A stretch of DNA of 30,489 nucleotides from a virus: positions 1 to 30,489 of the IMG/VR virus record IMGVR_UViG_3300009509_000075. One strand, given 5' to 3'. A program made the translations under genes and the position numbers. The notes beneath the pieces are model-generated. The model saw only the letters and a program-made list of their open reading frames with translations. It had not been told where the DNA came from and did no database searches. Below, piece after piece: positions 22,570 through 30,296 of the stretch. How positions within the stretch are numbered: the stretch's first letter is position 1; each line of letters opens with the position of its first letter.

Positions 22570-25065
22570 TTACGATTTAATGGTATCTAACAGCCTTGTA
22601 ATAGCTATCGACTTATCCGTACCGGACGTGGTGTCGTCGGTCGAGAACGGCTTTATTGGGCCGTCTGGATTAGTCGCCCGCGTGTTCCTAACCTTAACCC
22701 TAAAGAATATCTGCGAACTGTAGACGATTGAGCACGACGCCGCGCTGCTGGTCGGGTACACGTGGATTAGTGGTACATACAGGTCGTCACTCGACGTTAT
22801 AGCGACAGGGGCGCAGTTTAGTTCAATGTGGTCGCCGGGGTCCTGCCCTGTGATTGGTGGGTCAATCGTTACCTGATTAGCGCTGTCAACAGTTTTTACG
22901 TATGATACTGCTGTTTGGTCGTGATTGTAAACAAGGTCCCCACGCTTGGCGCCGGTGAATGCGCCAGACTCAACGATTGTGGTGGTGTTGGTTCCGGCGT
23001 CGGCGGCGGCAACGTCAATGTTGGCTAAAGTGAACACCGAACCGGACCACGAACTGAATCTGATTCTATACTCCTGACCAGCACCAGCCGGGTCATCAAC
23101 GAGGATTAAGACGCCGCCAGCAGTCTTGCCTGGAACGTCCGAAGCGATTGAGCCAGAAACCGTGATTGAGGCTGCACCGGCGGCCTCACCGCCAACACAG
23201 TCGTATTCATCCTTTTCAATATCACCACCAGAACCCGTCAACCGAAACATGGCGGCAAGGTCGTCGTCGTCCGTCGTTTCGTCCGTACCAACGAGGTTGG
23301 TAATCTCAAGAGTGATGGTCGTTGGTCTTTCCTTAGTTCCTCCCTCTATGGGTGTTAGGATGAACGAGTTCTCGTCTGCCGCTATATAATCGGTCAACAG
23401 GACCCCTCTGGCCCCAAAGAACGTACCACCAGCAAAAGTGCCAAGGGGGGACTGTTTGGAGGGTGAATATGCCACCGCAAAATCGTTAGGCGTTACAGTA
23501 CCGGCGTTGTCGTTATCCGTTACTAGGTTTGTGGTATTAAACGTGCCTCTAACGTTCCTTAACAACAATTTCTTTCCACCAGCGTCGTTGTGGTACGACA
23601 TTATCACACCCGTAGCGCCGGTGCTTGCCTGTGTTACGTCCGCTCCCTCCGCTATCGTACCGGACACGGTTCCGGTCCATGACAGTGAAACGGTCGGACC
23701 GATATACAACTCGGCGTTGATTCCATCTATGTCGTTCGTTATTTCACCACGTCTTGTGGCGTACTTGAGCCACTCGTACACCTCAGACAACGGGTTTTGG
23801 TTGCAGTCTATGGTGATGCCATAATACTCGTTTGTGGCGTCGTCATCAATGTCGGCTGTAGTGTTACCAACAGTAATAGTTGGGTACGTGTTGTTAGTAA
23901 ACCACGACGCCAAGGCTGGACCTTTGGCCGCTGGCGGAGCACTGTCTTTGGTTCCGGTCCCGGTATCGTCCTCGTTGGTGAGATTCTCAGCGGCAGTCTG
24001 GAAGTCAGTCTGTGGGTCATCAATCAAGTAGTAGTGGACCGTCTGCGTTGCACCCGGATTGTCAATCCGTGTTATGATGGCCCTCGCGTTGGACGTATCT
24101 CCAGTCATTTCATCTCCAACAGACCAGTTACCAGACGATGCAGTAAACGTAATACTCTTGTACCCCGTGACGTTATTAAGGTCGGGGGCAGTTGACAGAG
24201 GTATCGGGTTTCTACCTCCAGACGTCGTTGAACACGCAACCTCAAAATTGTCATACAAGGTTGTGTATTTCCTTGCAAAGACCGTGATGTACCCGTCGTC
24301 TATCACCGACCACGTTGAAGCTGTAATATCCTTTAGGGGGACACAGATATCGATGTGGCCATCACCCCACCAGTCCTGTGTAGCGTCGTTCCAAGAGAAA
24401 AGACGCGCCCGGCTGTCGTCCGACACCACACCCTGGTACAGGTAGATGTGTGTATCGGCCTCAATTGTACCGATAGAGTAGAGGTTGGCCCAAATCATCT
24501 CGCCGGTGGTTGCGGCTGCGTTCTGTGGGGCTGTGTTTGAGTTGCACGTCAGGTTCCCAGACGTACTGTCGAAGTTGTTTGCAGCAGCGCTGGAATCCGG
24601 CCTTATAACAATGTAATCATCGGTCCCGCCCGTATTAATGACCTCAAGCAGTGTCCCAGCGTCTCCGTCGGCGTGGGTGATGTCTTTGCCCCTATCACTG
24701 TCAACGATATTGTTGGACGCGGCAGTGACGGGGGCTATTACAATCCCAGTGTTGGTGGTGGCAACCCTGGTCCACCCGCTTGTTTGAAGAGCGCCGCCAG
24801 TGATGTGCTCCATGCAGTCAAAGGTGATGTACCATGGGTCATTGTCCCCGGCGTCAATCTTTCCGATGGTATACTCAACGGGTGTCTCTGCAGACATACA
24901 CGTCCCATCATCGATGGTCGTCTCCTCGTCCAGCAAATCTGCCATGGCTGAGTACACTTCGTTAATAGTTCTGGTCCCGCTAGCTGACCCGGTCCAGTAC
25001 AGGAATTTGCTCCTGTTGTTACCAAAATACTCGACCGTGATGTCGCCACCTAAGATAGTAGCCAT
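22570..25065 (-). CDS. Large beta-rich appendage protein, 831 aa
   Basis: The composition is that of a fibre: high G, T, S, D and N, very low K, no long helices. Two copies of a G-x-x-(T)-G-A-(T/R)-(A/G)-x-I motif (GNWSVGDEMTGDTSNARAII near 315 and ADVTQASTGATGVIMSY near 475) look like repeat modules of the kind seen in environmental phage structural proteins. No enzyme motif is defended. AAGGAG precedes the ATG. It is the largest gene upstream of the terminase, so it is likely a head or tail fibre or whisker; which of these cannot be told. Confidence 0.75.
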   Translation of the reverse strand: MATILGGDITVEYFGNNRSKFLYWTGSASGTRTINEVYSAMADLLDEETTIDDGTCMSAETPVEYTIGKIDAGDNDPWYITFDCMEHITGGALQTSGWTRVATTNTGIVIAPVTAASNNIVDSDRGKDITHADGDAGTLLEVINTGGTDDYIVIRPDSSAAANNFDSTSGNLTCNSNTAPQNAAATTGEMIWANLYSIGTIEADTHIYLYQGVVSDDSRARLFSWNDATQDWWGDGHIDICVPLKDITASTWSVIDDGYITVFARKYTTLYDNFEVACSTTSGGRNPIPLSTAPDLNNVTGYKSITFTASSGNWSVGDEMTGDTSNARAIITRIDNPGATQTVHYYLIDDPQTDFQTAAENLTNEDDTGTGTKDSAPPAAKGPALASWFTNNTYPTITVGNTTADIDDDATNEYYGITIDCNQNPLSEVYEWLKYATRRGEITNDIDGINAELYIGPTVSLSWTGTVSGTIAEGADVTQASTGATGVIMSYHNDAGGKKLLLRNVRGTFNTTNLVTDNDNAGTVTPNDFAVAYSPSKQSPLGTFAGGTFFGARGVLLTDYIAADENSFILTPIEGGTKERPTTITLEITNLVGTDETTDDDDLAAMFRLTGSGGDIEKDEYDCVGGEAAGAASITVSGSIASDVPGKTAGGVLILVDDPAGAGQEYRIRFSSWSGSVFTLANIDVAAADAGTNTTTIVESGAFTGAKRGDLVYNHDQTAVSYVKTVDSANQVTIDPPITGQDPGDHIELNCAPVAITSSDDLYVPLIHVYPTSSAASCSIVYSSQIFFRVKVRNTRATNPDGPIKPFSTDDTTSGTDKSIAITRLLDTIKS

Positions 25066-25082
25066 GCTTTACTCCTTAAAAA

Positions 25083-26753
25083 CTACGTTGCGTTATTTGG
25101 GTCTTCCCTTAAAGTAACTAATAAATTAAAATTGGAATCTATTGTGGCCAGCGTCGAAAACGGTATGTATTTAGTAGCCCCAGCACTACCCTTTCTACAG
25201 CGTATCTCAACGTCTACTGGAGTAGAACCGACATACGTCTCCTGAGCAACACCGCTGGCGTTGGTATCTTTATTCATAATCTCCGTACGGTCACTAATCT
25301 TGTAGACAGCGGTTTGAACGCCTTGTATAACAACGGTGTCCTCGTCCTTAACAGTTATAGTAATAATAACAGATGCTTGGAACGTTACCGAACTACCCTC
25401 ATATGAGTTTGGGTTGGACGTACCGGCTTTTGTGATAGTTATGGCACTACCAGATGAGTTAAGCACGTCATAATTGTTACCTGAATACACAAGATTAGTA
25501 TGAGTATAGGGAGTTCCAGCAGCGCTGGGATGCTCAACAGCGGCGCCGACGGTATTTGCTATAAAGCTGCAGTCCTCAATGTCTATGTTTTCATTCCACA
25601 ACAGGGCCGCATCAGCGTCAGCCGTTTCAGCAAAAATGCAGTTACGTATAACTGGAGCACCAACCGGGTCAAACTGAGCACACCCAAGGAACGACACACC
25701 ATAGAACTTGTGGTCTGAATCGTTTCCGCTGTTTATCGCACCGGTCAAGTCCTTCAAAGTAGTTCCGTACAGCGCCGTCACTGAACCAGCATTGTTGCCA
25801 CCGTACATGTCCATGGAAACCTTATGGTTTCCGTTACCAATGATAACACTGCCGGATCGTCCCTTATCAGAACCAACAACCACCCCGTCTGAAAAGGTCG
25901 TGGTATAGCTGCTATGGTCCTCTATTACAATGCCGGAGTAATCTATATTGGCCAGCGTCACCCAAGCGCTGCTATACCAGTATTCACTCGTGCCAAACTG
26001 TATGATTCTTCCCGAATCACTGAACGAAACCGCCGCTGTTTGGCTTGCTGCGTCCCCTATCCAAAACTTGCCGTACGCGTAGTAGATTCCCTCACGCTCC
26101 TGCATCATACCCCACGCCCTACTGGCGTAAGCTGTACAGTAGTCAACAATATCTTTCCACCCGGTAGTACTGGTCCCAGTTATTCTCAACCCAAATCCAA
26201 CAGCTATCTGGTCCATAAAAATGTTGTCACCCTTGGCAGTAGCGGTGGTGTCCATCCATACGCCAAAATACCTAATAGAACCGACGTCAAAAGAACCGGT
26301 GTCCGACACCGAACCGGGCTTCGTTGGGTCTACAACAAAACACTTCCACTGACCGTTCCATCCGTTGGCGTCGTCACTACCAGCTATGATGTATTCTCTG
26401 TACGCGCTCAAAGACGTACCCAGCCTTATAGCCAGCCCTTTGTTGGCTTTCGTATCTATAAGACCAAGGGTGGGACAGTGTATCCAAAAATAAATGTGTT
26501 GCCCCTCTTCGTTCCCGGCAGTATCAAAGTCTAACTCATTACCGGAACCTATGTCAAAATACTGATATCCACTTTTGTTGGAATACGCACCAGCCACGCA
26601 CGACGAGCCGAACAGAAACGTGTCTGTAGTTAAGGATATGGAACCAAGACCATCTTCACCCCAATCACCAGTACCAGTCCCGCCGGTATCGTCAGTGAGA
26701 GCATCGGCGTTTGCTATAACTCCCTTTCCTTCTATAGCTATTGTTAGAGCCAT
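25083..26753 (-). CDS. LamG-like/beta-helix appendage protein, 556 aa
   Basis: The first 210 residues look like a concanavalin/LamG sandwich (FLFGSSCVAGAYSNKSGYQYF, then FWIHCPTLG and later FGVWMDTTATA). The middle, about 270-440, has short repeated strands with N- and G-rich turns (such as VIRNCIFAETADADAALLW and IDIEDCSFIANT) that resemble a right-handed beta-helix. The last 100 residues are a beta sandwich (VIITITVKDEDTVVIQGVQTA). A carbohydrate-binding fibre is the most likely role. It follows the 71-aa gene by 9 bases. Confidence 0.75.
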   Translation of the reverse strand: MALTIAIEGKGVIANADALTDDTGGTGTGDWGEDGLGSISLTTDTFLFGSSCVAGAYSNKSGYQYFDIGSGNELDFDTAGNEEGQHIYFWIHCPTLGLIDTKANKGLAIRLGTSLSAYREYIIAGSDDANGWNGQWKCFVVDPTKPGSVSDTGSFDVGSIRYFGVWMDTTATAKGDNIFMDQIAVGFGLRITGTSTTGWKDIVDYCTAYASRAWGMMQEREGIYYAYGKFWIGDAASQTAAVSFSDSGRIIQFGTSEYWYSSAWVTLANIDYSGIVIEDHSSYTTTFSDGVVVGSDKGRSGSVIIGNGNHKVSMDMYGGNNAGSVTALYGTTLKDLTGAINSGNDSDHKFYGVSFLGCAQFDPVGAPVIRNCIFAETADADAALLWNENIDIEDCSFIANTVGAAVEHPSAAGTPYTHTNLVYSGNNYDVLNSSGSAITITKAGTSNPNSYEGSSVTFQASVIITITVKDEDTVVIQGVQTAVYKISDRTEIMNKDTNASGVAQETYVGSTPVDVEIRCRKGSAGATKYIPFSTLATIDSNFNLLVTLREDPNNAT

Positions 26754-26762
26754 TTATCTACC

Positions 26763-26978
26763 CTAAGGCAGCTTGTCAATCCCACCGGAAAACTGTGGAA
26801 CGGTTGAAGGAGTTCCCCTAAACCTCGGTTCGCTGGTTATGCCGGTGATGGTAAACTGCTCCGTGTTTTCTACGATTGCTTCTATTTCCCTACTTATATT
26901 TATGTGCTTATCCTGCCAAACACCTCTATTGGTGCTAAATTTCCACAGTCCTCTGTTCCATACACCATAAATCGGCAC
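26763..26978 (-). CDS. Small hypothetical protein, 71 aa
   Basis: The start is GTG 26978, directly after the stop of the upstream beta-helix gene (TAAGTG). The N-terminus is Trp-rich (GVWNRGLWKFSTNRGVW), and the rest is mixed and polar. No family is recognised. It is coupled to large appendage genes on both sides, so it is likely an accessory of the same structure. Confidence 0.6.
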   Translation of the reverse strand: MPIYGVWNRGLWKFSTNRGVWQDKHINISREIEAIVENTEQFTITGITSEPRFRGTPSTVPQFSGGIDKLP

Positions 26979-28388
26979 TTACATCGCTCCAAGAGTCGGG
27001 TCCCCGGTATGATAATTCGGGGAAATCGTCTGTAGTCTAAAATCCAAATTCTCTGCATCCATGAACAACGGGTCTGCCTCTATATTATGGTTCTGTGGGG
27101 TAGTGGAACAGCCCCACCTGTTACTGGCGGTGGGAGCGCCTTCTAGCGTCCACAAACAATTATAATCACAGTGTATAACCGACCCACTAATAGCATTTAC
27201 AAACAGTGAGGTGGACGCTGTCTCTCCAAGAACCACTGTGTTAGACACAACAAGTTTGGCGCCGGTGTCATTTATTTGTATGGCGTCGCCACACCTGTAA
27301 AATACTGTGTTTTTTATCACTCCACAAGTAGTTGGGTAGTTGAGAATAACGCCAGTCTGCCCGTACTGCCCAGTCCTACGTACAAGGCAGCCATCCATAT
27401 ACCCACCACCGCTACAGTAAAAATACACTAGCGGTTGCGTGGTGTTGCCGATAAGTTCGACGTTTTTCATGGAGCAGTATCTGGCCTGCTCTATTCTAAC
27501 GGCCTGCCCACCAGTCGATTGATAGGACCCGCCATTAATGGTTATCATGTAGGCGTTCCAGTTGAACACGTGAACACCGTATTGACCACCAGAGGTCTTG
27601 CAATGGTTGAAATAGTAGCCCTTGTGGGCGGCGGACGCGTTTACACGGAAGTCTGAATAGCTTGAACCGGCATTTTTGGCGTGTATATGTCTAACCTCAA
27701 CATTATCCACATTGTTTACATAGAACACATGACATCCGTAACTGGCGCCGTCGATTTCAAGGTACTGCCCATCCACAAGCTCCTTTCCGTCAGAGTCTAT
27801 ACCAACGATTCGCTTCCAAGTACCGTACTGACCACTTCCACAACCGACATCCACATCTATCTGGTTACCCACCCCTGTAAATGTTCTGGCTTTATTGGTC
27901 AGTATATAAACGTCGTTAGGCGTTGTCCCCGAATTGGCGTACGAGTTGTCGGAAGCTGTTTGTATGTAGTCAAACGCCCCACCAACCTTAATATCGGCGT
28001 TTCCAGCCCCCGGATACGTCAAGTTAATGACTATATAGTCGGCGCTGGCAGCCGTCACCGCGTACCGCCCGGTATACCCGGCCAGTGGCCCGGTGAACAC
28101 GACGTTGGCTATAAGCCCGGCAATACAGCTTGAGAACCCGCCGGTCTTTGTGAGTCTCGTAAGTCCACCGTCATTGGACGTGGTGCACGGAAAGCTGCCG
28201 GTCCAAGTGCTTGGGTCAGACAAAGGTTCTCCGTTAGTACCCATTATGTCCGACAGGGTTTTGTTTGGGTTCTTAAGATCCCCCCACAAAGTGGCGGTGC
28301 AGCCGCCCCCAGCATACATGTCACCGGCCTTGGTCCCCCGTCCACCAATAAACAGTATAGCCGCATCCGATTGCCATATTACAGCCAT
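26979..28388 (-). CDS. Right-handed beta-helix appendage protein, 469 aa
   Basis: I choose ATG 28388 (MAVIWQSDAAILFIGGRG) because GGAGGG sits 9 bases upstream; the frame is open a further seven codons. Residues about 170-420 contain repeated rungs such as NVDNVEVRHIHAKNAG, MITINGGSYQSTGG, YCSMKNVELIGNTTQP and YMDGCLVRRTG, typical of pectate-lyase-like beta-helices in tail spikes. Acidic residues alone do not show whether it cleaves polysaccharide. It overlaps the upstream gene by 10 bases. It is a good candidate for a glycan-binding spike. Confidence 0.8.
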   Translation of the reverse strand: MAVIWQSDAAILFIGGRGTKAGDMYAGGGCTATLWGDLKNPNKTLSDIMGTNGEPLSDPSTWTGSFPCTTSNDGGLTRLTKTGGFSSCIAGLIANVVFTGPLAGYTGRYAVTAASADYIVINLTYPGAGNADIKVGGAFDYIQTASDNSYANSGTTPNDVYILTNKARTFTGVGNQIDVDVGCGSGQYGTWKRIVGIDSDGKELVDGQYLEIDGASYGCHVFYVNNVDNVEVRHIHAKNAGSSYSDFRVNASAAHKGYYFNHCKTSGGQYGVHVFNWNAYMITINGGSYQSTGGQAVRIEQARYCSMKNVELIGNTTQPLVYFYCSGGGYMDGCLVRRTGQYGQTGVILNYPTTCGVIKNTVFYRCGDAIQINDTGAKLVVSNTVVLGETASTSLFVNAISGSVIHCDYNCLWTLEGAPTASNRWGCSTTPQNHNIEADPLFMDAENLDFRLQTISPNYHTGDPTLGAM

Positions 28389-28708
28389 TGCGGTTTGCCC
28401 TCCAACCAAATAGTGACGAACGGTTTGCCGAACTCACGGCCCTTGTCGGCTTCCCAGTGAGGGAAGTTGGCGTCAAGCCAAGACTTCACCTGCTGCTTAA
28501 GCCCGTCCATATGCTCGGCGTCGTCCCTGTCCCTAAGTTCAGTAGCTATACCGACCCTCATATTCACCAAGAACGCCTCTGATATAATAGCCTCGTATCC
28601 GACAATTGAGGAAACTTGCTGCCGCGTAAGGCTCTCGGCCTGCTCCACCGTGGCATTGTTCGCTATGGCGTACGACAGAACGGTCTGGTATATTGGGTCT
28701 TTCCTCAT
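28379..28708 (-). CDS. Hypothetical protein, 109 aa
   Basis: The sequence is helical (VEQAESLTRQQVSSIVGY, then EHMDGLKQQVKSWLDANF) and ends KPFVTIWLEGKPQWL. The start overlaps the upstream 54-aa gene by ATGA and the end overlaps the beta-helix protein start. It may be a tail-fibre chaperone or connector because it directly precedes the spike-like gene, but no family supports this. Confidence 0.7.
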   Translation of the reverse strand: MRKDPIYQTVLSYAIANNATVEQAESLTRQQVSSIVGYEAIISEAFLVNMRVGIATELRDRDDAEHMDGLKQQVKSWLDANFPHWEADKGREFGKPFVTIWLEGKPQWL

Positions 28709-28869
28709 TTTCTACCAAGTCCTATTCTGAACGCGATACCTATGGCGTTGGCTCTGCCAAAATCCCCTCTTTGACAGGCCCGGTCGTATGCCGCAATCAT
28801 GGCTTCCTGCCTTGACACGGGTTTCAGCGCGGTAATCGCTTTACGCTTATGTCTTCGTTTACGCTTCAT
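28705..28869 (-). CDS. Small basic protein, 54 aa
   Basis: The start ATG 28869 overlaps the 66-aa gene stop by ATGA, and the stop overlaps the 109-aa gene start by the same arrangement. The first 16 residues are strongly basic (MKRKRRHKRKAITALK), and the rest is helical with small residues (RQEAMIAAYDRACQRGDFG). The frame fills what would otherwise be the only gap in this coupled run, which is good evidence that it is real. The function is unknown; nucleic-acid binding would fit the basic N-terminus. Confidence 0.75.
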   Translation of the reverse strand: MKRKRRHKRKAITALKPVSRQEAMIAAYDRACQRGDFGRANAIGIAFRIGLGRK

Positions 28870-29066
28870 TCGTATCTACGGAATACCTCCTTTAAAGTAC
28901 CGAACAGGCCCACTATCTGGGTTAAGCTGCAGCCGAGGTCCCGAACGACAAGCCACTCGTCCGGTTCCGTGACCATCAGTTCCAGTTCGCTGCAGCAACG
29001 GTCCATCCTCTCCAACAACCGCCTCAGCTTTCGCGTCCTCCACCATAGCGATAGCTTTGATGTCAT
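28866..29066 (-). CDS. Small helical protein, 66 aa
   Basis: ATG 29066 has an almost perfect GAGGTGA ribosome binding site 6 bases upstream. The product is basic at the N-terminus (WWRTRKLRRLLERMD) and largely helical, ending LFGTLKEVFRRYE. It overlaps the 33-aa gene stop (ATGA) and 191 bases of the 152-aa membrane frame. No family is recognised. Its tight coupling upstream and downstream supports it strongly over the overlapping membrane frame tail. Confidence 0.7.
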   Translation of the reverse strand: MTSKLSLWWRTRKLRRLLERMDRCCSELELMVTEPDEWLVVRDLGCSLTQIVGLFGTLKEVFRRYE

Positions 29067-29334
29067 TTACGTTCACCTCTGCAAAAAGCAAGATAAAAAA
29101 CAAGCATAACAAAAGCAACCGCCAAAAGCCACGTGGATTCCAGCGGCATCGTTCCGGTATACATGTCTTATTCCTAAATAAGTCAGCAAGTCGGTTCTCG
29201 GCCCTTATCTGGGCAACCCCGGCCCTGAACAACCTGACGGGCCAATACAGAAAGGACCAGATAAACTCCAAAGTGTGCTTGCACCAGCACCAGTCGAATA
29301 CGCCCCCAAGGTACTGTACTAGGCCTTCGTTCAC
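28876..29334 (-). CDS. Putative membrane protein, 152 aa, partly dual-coded
   Basis: GTG 29334 is coupled to the 123-aa stop (GTGA) and has an AGGAGG site upstream, so translation likely begins here. Residues about 21-37 (TLEFIWSFLYWPVRLF) and 70-86 (FWRLLLLCLFFILLFAEV) are hydrophobic. Its codons from about 57 on overlap the 33-aa and 66-aa frames, and its last 50 residues are of odd, G/R/P-rich composition, as if shaped by the other frame. Alternatively only the first 60 or so residues matter, or the ORF is a relic. The family is unknown. Confidence 0.5.
   Translation of the reverse strand: MNEGLVQYLGGVFDWCWCKHTLEFIWSFLYWPVRLFRAGVAQIRAENRLADLFRNKTCIPERCRWNPRGFWRLLLLCLFFILLFAEVNVNDIKAIAMVEDAKAEAVVGEDGPLLQRTGTDGHGTGRVACRSGPRLQLNPDSGPVRYFKGGIP
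29063..29164 (-). CDS. Small membrane protein, 33 aa
   Basis: ATG 29164 has AGGA 7 bases upstream and the stop overlaps the 66-aa start by ATGA. The product has one hydrophobic segment (TWLLAVAFVMLVFYLAFC, residues 11-28) and a basic C-terminal CRGERK, so it should insert with a single helix. The frame is nested in the 152-aa ORF in another phase. It could be holin-like or an inhibitor; neither is shown. Confidence 0.55.
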   Translation of the reverse strand: MYTGTMPLESTWLLAVAFVMLVFYLAFCRGERK

Positions 29335-29702
29335 TGGCGTCCTCCTCTCGACCCTCTGGGCAATGCGAGCATACTGGGCCTTCGCTGGTTCTCAATAGCC
29401 TTGACATCCTCTCTGCTCATCCTGCCGCTGACGGTAATTATGTTCACGGCGTCTGCCTCTATCAAGAACCGGTCGTCGTGTATCTTGGTACTGGCAAACT
29501 CCGAGACGTCCAAAAAGTCCCCAATGACTATCTTTGGGTGCTCTCTCAGGACATGCGGGTCCTTATTCCGCACCCCGTTTAGTATCCTCAACATCTCGTC
29601 AAGCCGGTCGTCGCTGACGGTAACGTTCATACTGCTCTGCCCGGCGATAAACGTGACCATTCTCAGGTTCTTGACTTTATCCAAATCCATATTCTTACCC
29701 AT
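29331..29702 (-). CDS. Hypothetical protein, 123 aa
   Basis: AAGGAG precedes the ATG. The product is mixed alpha/beta with acidic and hydrophobic strands (RMVTFIAGQSSMNVTVS, KIVIGDFLDVSEF) and a basic, disordered C-terminus (LPRGSRGGRQ). I do not recognise it. It lies between the HTH protein and the membrane cluster, 12 bases from the former, suggesting joint expression. Confidence 0.65.
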   Translation of the reverse strand: MGKNMDLDKVKNLRMVTFIAGQSSMNVTVSDDRLDEMLRILNGVRNKDPHVLREHPKIVIGDFLDVSEFASTKIHDDRFLIEADAVNIITVSGRMSREDVKAIENQRRPSMLALPRGSRGGRQ

Positions 29703-29714
29703 TTTGCGTTCTCC

Positions 29715-30296
29715 TTAATCCATACTTGGCGGTCTTAGTGGGTAGTTTACCCGTTTCGGTTCGTTCGGGTCCCCTTCCGGCCTCAAGCGGGGGTCCCCGA
29801 ACACGTATGGCAGCATCTTTTCGGCCATCCACCGCAGCAGGTTACCGGCAGTTTTCAAATCCCCCTCGGACTTGGCCTCCTCGATTAGCTCTTCCAGCCT
29901 CTGTATATAGTTGGCCTTTAGGTTGCCCTTCTCGTGATCCATCAGGTCCCTGAGGCCGACGATGACCTTGCGGGACAGCTTGGGCCGGTTTATCGGGTCA
30001 TCAATAAGCAGTATCTCGACCGGGCGGTTGTCGCTCACCCATTTCTTGAAGGCCGAGAACCCGATTCCCAATATCCGGGCAATCCGTTCGTTTGAAACCC
30101 CATAACGCCACAGGAGTATCATTTTTGCCAACATTTCATCATTAAGCAGGATTTCCCTGCCCCGCCGATTTAAGGGCTTCTGGGCGTCCGGCGAACGACG
30201 CCGCACCTGTACTTCTCCTTTCAAAACCTTCTTACGCACCTTTTTTGGTGTCTTTTTCTTCGATTTCTTCTTACTCTTCTTCACAGTCTTTGCCAT
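29715..30296 (-). CDS. HTH DNA-binding protein, possible terminase small subunit, 193 aa
   Basis: The start has AGGAAGG 9 bases upstream. Residues 1-27 are almost pure Lys/Arg. Residues 53-90 form a helix-turn-helix (LLWRYGVSNERIARILGIG, then FSAFKKWV), and residues 125-155 a helix with the GDLKTAGNLLRWMAEK pattern that resembles the oligomerising region of some small terminases. The proline-rich tail is short. Small terminase is the best guess, but a transcription regulator is equally possible because the large subunit is some 10 kb away. The N-terminal lysine run could bind DNA without sequence preference. Confidence 0.7.
   Translation of the reverse strand: MAKTVKKSKKKSKKKTPKKVRKKVLKGEVQVRRRSPDAQKPLNRRGREILLNDEMLAKMILLWRYGVSNERIARILGIGFSAFKKWVSDNRPVEILLIDDPINRPKLSRKVIVGLRDLMDHEKGNLKANYIQRLEELIEEAKSEGDLKTAGNLLRWMAEKMLPYVFGDPRLRPEGDPNEPKRVNYPLRPPSMD

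Noticed and set aside
29183-29407. A 74-aa frame overlapping the end of the 123-aa gene
   Set aside because: No ribosome binding site, Arg/Gly/Pro-rich shadow composition; the GTG-started membrane frame has AGGAGG and stop-start coupling.
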